From positions 1 through 64,000 of the forward strand of contig CAKVBA010000007.1 of the NCBI GenBank assembly GCA_934725305.1: DNA of 64,000 bases, read 5' to 3'. Under the pieces are notes generated by a model. It searched no databases. It was given only the letters and a program-made list of their open reading frames with translations, and was not told where the DNA came from. The DNA comes from an uncultured Parabacteroides sp. (lineage in GTDB: Bacteria > Bacteroidota > Bacteroidia > Bacteroidales > Tannerellaceae). Shown in pieces: positions 52,978-61,292 of this stretch. The first letter of the stretch is position 1. Each line of letters opens with the position of its first letter. A program made the translations under genes and the position numbers.

Positions 52978-53733
52978 ATGAAATGGTTTATAAATGTGTG
53001 GCTGATGCTGTTTTGCCAGTTGGCTACTTTGTGTGCACAAGATATACAGACAACCGACAGCGTGAAGCCACAAATGTCGGTTGCTGATTATTCCTTTAAA
53101 CCCACTTCGCTGATCCTTCCGGCCTCGCTGATTACGGTTGGTGCGGTAGGTACAGCTATTGATGGGATGAACGACTTCCATCTGTTTAGCCGTAAAGACT
53201 CGGTGAACTATATTCGTATAGATGATTATATGGAATGGGGAATGTTGGGTTGGGTGTTTGTCTGTGACTTGATGGGGAAAGAGAAGCATAATTGGCTTGA
53301 TCAGTTTTTCCTGATAGGTTTGGCTGAAGGATTGAATGCCGGAATGACACGTACTGTTAAGCATCTGGTGAACGAGAAACGTCCGGATGGCGGAGCTTAT
53401 TCCTTTCCTTCAGGACATACGGCCAATGCCTTTTTAGGAGCTCATATGGCCTATAAAGAGTTCAAAGATTCTAATCCGTGGCTGGCCTATTCGGGCTATG
53501 CCTTGGCAACTTTTGTGGCAGGCTCACGTCTTCATAATAACCGCCATTGGGTTGCTGATGTGGTGGCAGGTGCCGGCTTTGGCATTTTGTCGGTCGAGCT
53601 GGCCTATCTGATCTATTTCCCGGTGCGCAATGCTATTGCCCGCAATGTTAATAGGAAACATGCCGGCAATCTGGTGCTTTCGCCCACCTTTACGAACCAA
53701 GGAGGCGGATTCTATCTCTCTTACCGATTTTAA
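52978..53733 (+). CDS. PAP2-family phosphatase
   Basis: 251 residues with an N-terminal signal peptide ending CAQD. The type 2 phosphatidic acid phosphatase signatures are in order: KRPDGGA near 139, PSGHTAN near 151 and SRLHNNRHWVADVVAGA near 190, with catalytic His residues in the second and third motifs. It probably acts on a lipid phosphate, undecaprenyl pyrophosphate or lipid A at the membrane. Start: ATG at 52978, chosen over a GTG six bases earlier. Its stop codon lies at the edge of the 197-bp element. Confidence 0.91.
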   Translation: MKWFINVWLMLFCQLATLCAQDIQTTDSVKPQMSVADYSFKPTSLILPASLITVGAVGTAIDGMNDFHLFSRKDSVNYIRIDDYMEWGMLGWVFVCDLMGKEKHNWLDQFFLIGLAEGLNAGMTRTVKHLVNEKRPDGGAYSFPSGHTANAFLGAHMAYKEFKDSNPWLAYSGYALATFVAGSRLHNNRHWVADVVAGAGFGILSVELAYLIYFPVRNAIARNVNRKHAGNLVLSPTFTNQGGGFYLSYRF

Positions 53734-53929
53734 CCCAAATCGGTCATTAGAACGGAAAAAGTAAAACAGCTGACTATTTTTATTCTTTCCAACTCTTGTC
53801 AGCACTTCTTTTGGCATCTTGCTTCCGCCTGCGTTTCGACATAGCCCGCTATGCCTTCAACGTAGAGCCATTGCAATCTGCTCAAAACAAGTACCAACAA
53901 GAATTGTAATCTAATGACCGAATTGGGTT
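53732..53929 (-). mobile_element. 198-bp MITE-like element, copy 2
   Basis: Reverse-orientation copy of 48281-48477: AACCCAAATCGGTCATTAGA at the left and TCTAATGACCGAATTGGGTT at the right. It fills the whole gap between two convergent genes, the ends reaching the stop codon of the PAP2 gene and within one base of that of the GH3 gene. The large inverted repeat could terminate both. Confidence 0.85.
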
Positions 53930-55456
53930 TTAGCCTTTACATAGCTGATTGCTGATTAGCAACAGCTCTTCCAGATAGTTGCGGTTATTGCTGAGGCGCG
54001 GTATCTTGTGCTGTCCGCCCAGCTTTTCCTTCTGTTTAAGCCATTGGTAAAACGTTCCCTCATGAGCGGCAATCACTTCAAGAGGTTGTAACGAAATCTC
54101 TTTGTATCGTTTGGCTTCATAGTCCGAATTAATCTCTTTCAGTGATTGATCCAGAATAGAGGCAAAAACATTAAGCGAATTGGGCATCTGTTCAAACTCA
54201 ATCAGCCATTGATGGCGTCCTTTTGCCTTCTCTAAAAGAAACAATGGAGCCGCCGTATATTCCCGGACGATAGCTCCGGTCTGTTGGCAGGCTTTGGCCA
54301 AAGCTTTGTCGGCATTGCCCACCATTAACTCCTCGCCAAAGGCATTGATGAAATGCTTGGTTCGCCCCGAGATGACGAACTTATAGGGATTCACAGAGGT
54401 GAAGCATATTGTGTCGCCAATCAGATAGCGCCACAAACCACTCATCGTAGAGATAGCCAAAGCATAATTGGTGTTGGTCTTGACCTCTTCGATTGGCAGA
54501 GCCTTGGGCGACTCTTTGTCCAGTTCCTCAATAGGGATAAACTCATAGAAGATACCATAGTCGAGCATCAACAACATGCTGTTGTCGTTCGGGTCATCTT
54601 GGATACCAAAGAATCCTTCTGTAGCATTATAGGTCTCCTGATAGTGCATCTGATCCGAAGGAATCAGGCTCTTGTATTGTTTGCGATAGGGTTCGAAGCT
54701 GATGCCTCCATGAAAGAACACCTCCAGATTTGGCCATACATCGGTCAGATATCTCTTTCCGGTTTTCTTTAGTATGGCTTTGATCAGCACCAACATCCAA
54801 GAGGGAACGCCCGACAGACTGTTTACATCTTTGTTCCACGTGCTGTTGACGATGGCTTTTATTTTGCTTTCCCACTCGTTCATCAAGATAATCTCTTTGC
54901 GAGGCACTCGTATCAGATTGACCAGTGGATTCAGATTTTGTAGCAAGACCGCTGAGAGGTCGCCACAGTGCATCGAGGCATTGATAGGAGAGGGCGCATG
55001 ACTTCCTCCCAAAATCAATCCTTTCCGTGAAAAGAAATGGCTATTGGGATTGTTGTGCAGATAGAGTGCTACACTGTCGAAACCGCCCTTATAGTGACAT
55101 TTGTGTAGAATATCTTGTGTAACGGGAATAAATTTGCTTTTATCGTTTGTGGTTCCGCTGCTTTTGGCATACCAAGTTACATTAGCCGGCCAAAGAATGT
55201 TTTTCTCGCCGTTAATCATGCGGTTGATATAGGGCTTCAGGTCGTCGTAGGTCTGAAGAGGAATCTGTTTGATGAAATCTTGATAGTTATGGATATCTTT
55301 AAAGAGATGTTGTTTTCCCCACTCGGTGCAACAACCCTTTTCCAGCAGCCTGCCTAATTGCTTGGCTTGGATCTCTTCGGCCTTTAATTTAATCTTTTCA
55401 ATCTGTTTTTGTCTCAGAGAGAAAATAGGCGAAATTGCTTTCGTTAAAATATCCAT
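53930..55456 (-). CDS. GH3 auxin-responsive promoter family protein (acyl-adenylate/acyl-amide synthetase-like)
   Basis: About 508 residues of the ANL-related GH3 superfamily found in plants and in Bacteroidetes. Family features are WYAKSSGTTNDKSKFIPVT near 94-113 in pieces (the ATP-binding P-loop SSGTT), the YNATEGFFGIQDD region near 287, and RYLIGDTICFTSVNPYKFVISGRTKHFIN near 342 in pieces. The bacterial substrates are unknown. The ATG at 55456 begins MDILTKAISPIFSLRQ; an ATG 39 bases upstream (55495) is possible, but a TACATTTG box overlaps that stretch. Confidence 0.85.
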   Translation of the reverse strand: MDILTKAISPIFSLRQKQIEKIKLKAEEIQAKQLGRLLEKGCCTEWGKQHLFKDIHNYQDFIKQIPLQTYDDLKPYINRMINGEKNILWPANVTWYAKSSGTTNDKSKFIPVTQDILHKCHYKGGFDSVALYLHNNPNSHFFSRKGLILGGSHAPSPINASMHCGDLSAVLLQNLNPLVNLIRVPRKEIILMNEWESKIKAIVNSTWNKDVNSLSGVPSWMLVLIKAILKKTGKRYLTDVWPNLEVFFHGGISFEPYRKQYKSLIPSDQMHYQETYNATEGFFGIQDDPNDNSMLLMLDYGIFYEFIPIEELDKESPKALPIEEVKTNTNYALAISTMSGLWRYLIGDTICFTSVNPYKFVISGRTKHFINAFGEELMVGNADKALAKACQQTGAIVREYTAAPLFLLEKAKGRHQWLIEFEQMPNSLNVFASILDQSLKEINSDYEAKRYKEISLQPLEVIAAHEGTFYQWLKQKEKLGGQHKIPRLSNNRNYLEELLLISNQLCKG

Positions 55457-55509
55457 GCTTTCGACTAATAATGTATTCGTTACAAATGTAGCCATTCTCT
55501 TTTTATTTA

Positions 55510-55517
55510 TACCTTTG
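55510..55517 (+). promoter_or_regulatory. -7 box for pfkA
   Basis: TACCTTTG (TAnnTTTG), 24 bases before the ATG at 55542. Confidence 0.5.
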
Positions 55518-55541
55518 TCAATGAACTAAATTAAGCAGGTA

Positions 55542-56555
55542 ATGAAAATAGGTATTCTATCTTCCGGAGGCGATTGCCCCGGCATCAATGCTACGATTCG
55601 TGGTGTTGGTAAGACGGCCATCATGCATTACGGTATGGATGTAATAGGCATACATAGTGGTTTTATCGGTCTGTTGAATAAGGATATTCAAACGTTTGAC
55701 GAGCGGAGTCTGTCCGGCATCTTACATCTGGGTGGAACCATTTTGGGCACTTCTCGTGAGAAGCCTTTTCGTAAGATGTTGGCATCAGGTGATGCCGAGA
55801 AGCCTCAGATCATCAAAGACAACTATCATGAGTTGGGATTGGATTGTTTGGTTTGTATCGGCGGAAACGGTACGCAGAAGACCGCGAACCTGTTGTCTGA
55901 GTTGGGACTGAATGTGATAGGTGTACCTAAAACCATAGACAATGATATTTGGGGAACGGATATTACCTTTGGTTTTGATACGGCAGTAAACATTGCGACA
56001 GAATCAATCGATCGCTTGCATTCAACGGCCAGCTCACATAAACGTGTGATGGTGGTTGAGGTGATGGGACATCATGCCGGATGGATTGCTCTTTATGCCG
56101 GAATGGCTGGTGGCGCCGACGTGATTCTGCTTCCTGAGTTAGGTTATGACATCAACAAAGTGAATGAGGTGTTGTCACAACGTGCCCACGAGGGAAAACC
56201 CTATTCTATTGTTGTGGTGGCTGAGGGAATCGATACGCCTTCCAAGATTCGTCCGGCCTATTATATTACCAAGGCGATTGAGTTGGCCACCGGAATCGAG
56301 GCTCGTGATACCGTGTTGGGTTATACACAGCGCGGAGGAGCTCCTTCTCCTTTTGACCGCAACTTGGCAACTCGTTTGGGCGGTTATGCTACGGAGTTGA
56401 TTGCCAATGGTCAGTTTGGACAGATGGTTTGTATGAGAAACAGTCAAGTTGGCTCTATTCCATTGTCTGAAGTTGCCGGTAAGCTTAAGTTGGTTACTCC
56501 GGATCACGATCTGATTATCCAAGGTCAGCGTATGGGTATCTCTTTTGGTATCTGA
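55542..56555 (+). CDS. pfkA: 6-phosphofructokinase
   Basis: Phosphorylates fructose 6-phosphate to fructose 1,6-bisphosphate in glycolysis. 337 residues. The Rossmann start SSGGDCPGINATIRG lies near 6. PKTIDNDIWGTDITFGFDTA spans about 128-147 and contains the catalytic TIDND. RVMVVEVMGHHAGW lies near 168. The phosphate-donor site reads GGNGTQKT near 104: the Asp of GGDGS is Asn, while Gly at the next position is that of ATP enzymes. PKTIDND with Lys is more typical of PPi-type enzymes. The donor (ATP or PPi) is therefore uncertain. Confidence 0.93.
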   Translation: MKIGILSSGGDCPGINATIRGVGKTAIMHYGMDVIGIHSGFIGLLNKDIQTFDERSLSGILHLGGTILGTSREKPFRKMLASGDAEKPQIIKDNYHELGLDCLVCIGGNGTQKTANLLSELGLNVIGVPKTIDNDIWGTDITFGFDTAVNIATESIDRLHSTASSHKRVMVVEVMGHHAGWIALYAGMAGGADVILLPELGYDINKVNEVLSQRAHEGKPYSIVVVAEGIDTPSKIRPAYYITKAIELATGIEARDTVLGYTQRGGAPSPFDRNLATRLGGYATELIANGQFGQMVCMRNSQVGSIPLSEVAGKLKLVTPDHDLIIQGQRMGISFGI

Positions 56556-56576
56556 TAGATAGAAGATATATTTCTT

Positions 56577-56665
56577 GGCGGTGTGTCATAGTTGCAAGTG
56601 GCTTCGTTTCTTTCGGGATTCGGCCTCAGCGTCTTGCATTTGCTAATTCTGACACACCGCCTTTT
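56577..56665. terminator. 85-bp hairpin repeat, copy 2, terminator after pfkA
   Basis: GGCGGTGTGTCA at 56577 and TGACACACCGCC at 56650 pair perfectly over 12 bp, followed by TTTT. It is a relative of the 82-bp element at 26041. The rest of the 317-bp gap to the GT2 gene shows nothing I recognise. Confidence 0.78.
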
Positions 56666-56872
56666 ACATCTTATGGCTCTCACTCTTTTAACCTCCCTTT
56701 TATTTGTACATGTCGGGAAAAATTACGAATATTGCATAGCTGTGGTATGTGTGTAGTTTGCACCGGCAGATTGAGCTTTGCAGCAGACAGTCTGCGATTG
56801 ATACCATCTCTGATTATTGAAAATTAAATCGTTTATTTCGCCAATAGGTTGATTGAATTCAAATAGATATCC

Positions 56873-57835
56873 ATGCAACTTTATTCCATTATTATTCCTG
56901 TATATAACAGACCGGAGGAGGTTGATGATCTTCTTCGCAGCTTGACACATCAGACTTATACCCATTTCGAAGTGGTTGTGGTTGAAGATGGTTCAACACG
57001 TCCTTGTAAAGAGATTGTTGATGCCTTCAGTTCTACATTGAATATCCGTTATTTTGTCATACCCAATTCTGGTCCGGGTATGGCTCGTAACTATGGTGCA
57101 GCTCAGAGTCAAGGCGACTATCTTTTAATCTTGGACTCCGATGTTATTTTGCCAGAATGTTATCTGGAAGAGGTGCATGCCACATTAGAGCGATATCCTG
57201 TGGATGCTTTTGGTGGTCCTGACCGCGCCCACGAATCCTTTACGCCGATACAGAAGGCCATAAACTATGCAATGACCTCTTTCTTTACGACCGGAGGCAT
57301 TCGTGGCGGTAAGCGTAAATTGGATGACTTTTATCCGCGTAGCTTCAATATGGGCATCCGGCGCGAAGTCTATAATGCCTTAGGTGGATTCTCTAAGATG
57401 CGTTATGGCGAGGATATTGATTTCAGTATTCGCATACGTAAGGCTGGTTATCAGACACGTCTGTTCCCGACAGCCTATGTCTATCATAAGCGTCGAACCA
57501 ACTTCATGCAGTTCTTCCGTCAAGTAAAGCATTCGGGTAATGCCCGTATTGTCCTATACCGTAAATACCCTGATTCGTTACGCCTGGTGCATTGTCTGCC
57601 GGCTCTGTTTGTGGTAGGTCTGTTGTCGGTATTGCTTCTATCTTTGCTTTATCCGCTTTTGGCCTCGCTGGTGGCAATCTATATCGTATTATTGGGCGTT
57701 GATGCCTTCTTCCAGAATAAATGTAGCCTGAAGATTGCCGGATTAGCCATTTGTGCCTCGTTTATCCAATTAACGGGCTATGGAGTAGGATTTATTCAAG
57801 AGATGTTTACAAAGCCTCAGCCGGTTCAGAAATAG
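56873..57835 (+). CDS. GT2-family glycosyltransferase
   Basis: 320-residue inverting GT-A enzyme. The nucleotide-sugar domain has SIIIPVYNRPEEVDDLLRSL in pieces at 5-25, VVEDGS near 38, LDSDVILP (DxD) near 87 and MRYGEDIDFSIRI near 181 (the ED motif with the catalytic base). The C-terminus has two or three hydrophobic helices (about 240-305), so it is membrane-associated. The acceptor is unknown; surface glycans are likely. Confidence 0.9.
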   Translation: MQLYSIIIPVYNRPEEVDDLLRSLTHQTYTHFEVVVVEDGSTRPCKEIVDAFSSTLNIRYFVIPNSGPGMARNYGAAQSQGDYLLILDSDVILPECYLEEVHATLERYPVDAFGGPDRAHESFTPIQKAINYAMTSFFTTGGIRGGKRKLDDFYPRSFNMGIRREVYNALGGFSKMRYGEDIDFSIRIRKAGYQTRLFPTAYVYHKRRTNFMQFFRQVKHSGNARIVLYRKYPDSLRLVHCLPALFVVGLLSVLLLSLLYPLLASLVAIYIVLLGVDAFFQNKCSLKIAGLAICASFIQLTGYGVGFIQEMFTKPQPVQK

Positions 57836-57858
57836 ACGTTGAAGATAAGGGAGTGATG

Positions 57859-57894
57859 GGAACTGTGTCGAAGCGGCTCTTTTGATGCAGTTCC
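57859..57894. terminator. Hairpin between convergent GT2 and rnc genes
   Basis: GGAACTGTGTC pairs with GATGCAGTTCC over 11 bp including two G-U pairs, around a 14-nt loop. No strong T-tract follows, so confidence is moderate. Confidence 0.5.
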
Positions 57895-57982
57895 TGATAT
57901 GATACATCTTGTTGACTGCATAAATAAACAGCCGACACCTTTTGATTGATTCGAATAGAAAGGAGGTGAAAAAGATAACAGG

Positions 57983-58813
57983 TTATTTTTCGTCAGCAGT
58001 CTGTTGATGCTGTTCTTCGTCCTGCTGTTGACGCTGTTTCTTTCGTTCAGCAATCAACGCTTTCAAATCCTTGTCGTTGTGAATCTTTTTGAGCGCCATT
58101 TGAGCCGCATTTTGCTGTGACTCCTTCTTTGTGTAGCCAATGCCAATGCCAATCTCCTGTTCTGCCAAGAATACACCAGTCTGGAACACCGGATTACCAT
58201 CGTTGTCGTTGAATGATTCAATAATTCGGAACTCGATAGTCTCTTTATTCTTCTGACTCCATTCGATGAGGTTCGATTTGAAGTTAACCTCTTTCTTGAC
58301 CATCTTTTCGATGCTGATATGTTTGGCAATCAGTGTGTCAGAAATAAAGCAGTAACAGTTTTCATAGCCCTGATCAAGATAGATTGCACCAATCAATGCC
58401 TCTAAGGCATTTCCATACATATAATTGTTGTGTGCATTCAGTTTGGTCGAATAGATGACCATAGAGTCGAGTCCCAGTTCAAGAGCAACCCTGTTTAATG
58501 TCTCGCGGGAGACTATTTTAGAGCGTGTGTTCGTGAGAAAACCCTCTCTCTTGTAGGGATATCTCTTGAATAGAATATCAGCTACGATTGTATCCAATAC
58601 AGCATCGCCTAAAAATTCCAAACGTTCATTGTTTATCCACTTACCATTTTCCGTTTCAATTGAAGATGATTTATGGACAAAAGCCTGTTCGTACAGTTTG
58701 ATATTCTTAGGACAAAATCCTGTAATATTGAATATAGAAGAATAAAGCCCCTTATCAGCATATCGAAGGAGCTTTATTCTTTGGAGTAGTTTATTAAACA
58801 CGTTATTTCTCAA
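57983..58813 (-). CDS. rnc: Ribonuclease III
   Basis: Double-strand RNA endonuclease of rRNA and mRNA processing, about 276 residues. The signature NNERLEFLGDAVLD lies near 60, with the second Mg-binding segment GNALEALIGAIYLDQGY near 133 (ExxxG-type). A dsRNA-binding domain at about 180-250 and a Gln-rich tail follow. The start is uncertain because ATG codons at 58855 and 58837 lie deep inside fabF. Relatives fit a TTG at 58813 (protein then MRNNVFNKLLQRIKLL) or a GTG at 58801, one base after the fabF stop. It is the last gene of the acpP-fabF-rnc operon. Confidence 0.9.
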   Translation of the reverse strand: MRNNVFNKLLQRIKLLRYADKGLYSSIFNITGFCPKNIKLYEQAFVHKSSSIETENGKWINNERLEFLGDAVLDTIVADILFKRYPYKREGFLTNTRSKIVSRETLNRVALELGLDSMVIYSTKLNAHNNYMYGNALEALIGAIYLDQGYENCYCFISDTLIAKHISIEKMVKKEVNFKSNLIEWSQKNKETIEFRIIESFNDNDGNPVFQTGVFLAEQEIGIGIGYTKKESQQNAAQMALKKIHNDKDLKALIAERKKQRQQQDEEQHQQTADEK

Positions 58814-60068
58814 ATTTTTTGACAATAGCGCAGGCATTATGACCGCCAAAACCAAACGTATTTGACAGCGCAGCCCTGATTTCTCTCTTTTGAGCTTTGT
58901 TGAATGTGAAATTCAGGTTATAGTCAATTTCAGGATCGTTATCGCCTTCAACGTGGTTGATAGTAGGAGGAACAATACCTTCTTTGACAGCCATGATACA
59001 GAACAAAGCTTCAATAGCACCAGCAGCACCCAGTAAGTGACCAGTCATAGACTTGGTAGAGCTGATGTTTAAGTTATAGGCATGATCGCCAAACACCTCT
59101 TTGATAGCTTTTACCTCAGAGATATCGCCTACCGGAGTAGAGGTACCATGAACATTGATGTAGTCAATGTCTTCAGGTTTCATGCCTGCATCGTCCAGTG
59201 CGTTCTGCATAACCAACTTAGCACCAAGACCTTCTGGATGAGAAGCGGTCAGGTGATAAGCATCTGCCGACATACCTGTACCTGCGATTTCACAATAGAT
59301 CTTAGCTCCACGTGCCAATGCGTGTTCCATTTCTTCAAGAATCAAGCAAGCACCACCTTCACCCATTACGAAGCCATCACGGCTAGCGCTGAACGGACGA
59401 GATGCTGTCTCAGGAGAATCATTGCGAGTAGAAAGGGCATTCATTGAATTGAAACCACCTACACCTGATTCTGAGATAGCAGCTTCGGCACCGCCAGTTA
59501 CGATAACATTGGCTTTGCCTAAACGGATATAATTGTATGCGTCACTGATTGCGTTTGTTGAAGATGCACAGGCAGAGACAGTAGCAAAGTTCGGACCATG
59601 GAATCCATATCGCATTGAGATGTGTCCGGCTGCAATGTCTGCAATCATTTTAGGAATAAAGAACGGGCTAAACTTCGGACCAATTGTATCTTTGATCTTT
59701 GCATAGCTCAACAATTCTTCATCAAAAGTCTTAATACCGCCAATACCAGCAGCAAAAATAACACCGATACGGTTCTTGTCTTCTTTCTCCAAGTCCATAG
59801 CGGCGTCGGCAATCGCTTGATTTGCTGCTTCGATTGCCAATATACTGTAACGATCACACTTGCGGGCTTCCTTACGGTCCATTACTTTCAATGGATCGAA
59901 GCCTTTAACTTCGCATGCAAATTGTGTCTTGAATTTGGATGCATCAAATTGAGTAATAGGTCCTGCACCACTCTTACCGTTAATAATACCTTCCCAAGTT
60001 TCGGGAAGTGTATTACCTAACGGAGTAATAGCTCCAAGACCTGTTACTACGACTCTTTTTAATTCCAT
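58803..60068 (-). CDS. fabF: 3-oxoacyl-ACP synthase II
   Basis: Elongates acyl-ACP with malonyl-ACP in fatty acid synthesis. 421 residues. The Cys nucleophile is in SACASSTNAI near 162, and the two histidines are in NVHGTSTPVGD near 300 and TKSMTGHLLGAAGAIEA near 337. N-terminal VVVTGLGAITPLGN is typical. Start: the ATG at 60068, 15 bases after acpP; a TTG upstream is unlikely. It is co-transcribed with acpP and rnc. Confidence 0.96.
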   Translation of the reverse strand: MELKRVVVTGLGAITPLGNTLPETWEGIINGKSGAGPITQFDASKFKTQFACEVKGFDPLKVMDRKEARKCDRYSILAIEAANQAIADAAMDLEKEDKNRIGVIFAAGIGGIKTFDEELLSYAKIKDTIGPKFSPFFIPKMIADIAAGHISMRYGFHGPNFATVSACASSTNAISDAYNYIRLGKANVIVTGGAEAAISESGVGGFNSMNALSTRNDSPETASRPFSASRDGFVMGEGGACLILEEMEHALARGAKIYCEIAGTGMSADAYHLTASHPEGLGAKLVMQNALDDAGMKPEDIDYINVHGTSTPVGDISEVKAIKEVFGDHAYNLNISSTKSMTGHLLGAAGAIEALFCIMAVKEGIVPPTINHVEGDNDPEIDYNLNFTFNKAQKREIRAALSNTFGFGGHNACAIVKKFEK

Positions 60069-60083
60069 ACCTTTCAATAAGGA

Positions 60084-60320
60084 TTACTTCGCGTTTTCTT
60101 CGATGTACTTGATAGCGTCACCTACCGTTGTAATCTTTTCTGCTTGATCGTCAGGAATCTGAATACCGAATTCTTTTTCGAATTCCATAATCAATTCAAC
60201 AGTATCAAGAGAGTCTGCTCCTAAATCGTTAGTAAAGCTTGCTTCGTTTGTAACTTCTGTTTCTTCAACACTTAATTTATCAACGATGATAGCTTTTACT
60301 TTATCAGCAACTTCAGACAT
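60084..60320 (-). CDS. acpP: Acyl carrier protein
   Basis: 78-residue acidic carrier whose serine in [15 protein letters not shown] (near residue 36) receives 4'-phosphopantetheine. It carries growing fatty acyl chains to FabF and other enzymes. It is the first gene of the acpP-fabF-rnc operon and divergent from purN. Confidence 0.97.
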   Translation of the reverse strand: MSEVADKVKAIIVDKLSVEETEVTNEASFTNDLGADSLDTVELIMEFEKEFGIQIPDDQAEKITTVGDAIKYIEENAK

Positions 60321-60474
60321 AACTTTTTCAATTTAGATTAATAAATACGAATATACTTTTTATTTTTGCAGTGCAAAGAAACAAATTTTTTATGTTACAA
60401 AGCAAATATAATTAGCTAAAAATGTGGAAAACTGCACATTTTTTCTTTTGTTGTGCACATAAATTCTAAAAAAG

Positions 60475-61041
60475 ATGAAAAATATAGCGATTTTTGCCTC
60501 GGGGTCAGGCACGAATGCCGAAAACATTGTTCGGCATTTTGCTAACAGCAAAACTATTAAAGTGGCTGTTGTTTTATCTAATCATGCGGAAGCGGGCGTG
60601 CATGCTCGTGTTAAACCGTTAGGTGTTCCTTCGTTTACTTTTTCAACGAAAGAGTTTACTGAAGCCTCTCTGATATTGGACAAGCTTGCAGAGTATAATG
60701 TAGATTTTATTGTGTTGGCTGGTTTTATGAATAAGATCTCCGCTCCGTTGTTAAAAGCTTTTCCCAATAAGATTATAAACATTCATCCGGCTCTGTTGCC
60801 TAATTATGGTGGTAAAGGCATGTATGGTATGCATGTTCATGATGCGGTGGTTGCTGCCGGTGAGAAAAAGTCGGGTATCACTATCCATTATGTAAATGAA
60901 AACTATGACGAGGGAGACATTATTTTCCAGGCCAGTTGTGATGTGTTGCCTTCCGATTCTGCCGACGTGGTAGCTCTTAAGGTGCATGCTCTGGAATATG
61001 CTCATTTCCCGCGTGTTATTGAGGAATTGTTGAGCAAATAA
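60475..61041 (+). CDS. purN: Phosphoribosylglycinamide formyltransferase
   Basis: Transfers a formyl group from 10-formyl-THF to GAR in purine biosynthesis. 188 residues. The phosphate-binding loop is ASGSGTNAENI near 8. The catalytic Asn/His are in NIHPALLPNYGGKGMYG near 101 and the Asp is in NYDEGDIIFQ near 141. It is divergent from acpP and convergent with pdxB. Confidence 0.95.
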   Translation: MKNIAIFASGSGTNAENIVRHFANSKTIKVAVVLSNHAEAGVHARVKPLGVPSFTFSTKEFTEASLILDKLAEYNVDFIVLAGFMNKISAPLLKAFPNKIINIHPALLPNYGGKGMYGMHVHDAVVAAGEKKSGITIHYVNENYDEGDIIFQASCDVLPSDSADVVALKVHALEYAHFPRVIEELLSK

Positions 61042-61067
61042 AGAGGTCTCTGAAAGGTATAGTTGTT

Positions 61068-61292
61068 TTTCTAAAGTTGGGTGCTTACTCAATTCAAACG
61101 GAGTAGGCACTCAATCCGAACGGAGTGCATGCCTGTTTTTTCAAGGTTTTCTTTTCAAGTTTTTATTCGCCTTTTTGAACGTCGTTTTAATGCCGTTCAA
61201 ATGCTGTTTAAAAAAAGATGCCGACCTTTTTTCAAAAAGGGTGCGCCCTTTTTCCAAAAAGATGCCGACCTCTTTAAAAAACGGAGTCTGTT
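61068..61292 (-). repeat. 22-bp-period degenerate array E
   Basis: CGGAGT anchors at 61099 and 61121 are 22 bp apart. GATGCCG at 61217 and 61261, with GGTGCG at 61239 between them, also step by 22. It fills the gap between the convergent purN and pdxB genes and reaches the pdxB stop codon. It has lost the TATAGACT block and has T- and A-rich units instead. Confidence 0.78.

Noticed and set aside
54832-54847. Second parS candidate TGTTCCACGTGCTGTT
   Set aside because: The right half mismatches consensus at five positions and it lies inside the GH3 coding sequence.
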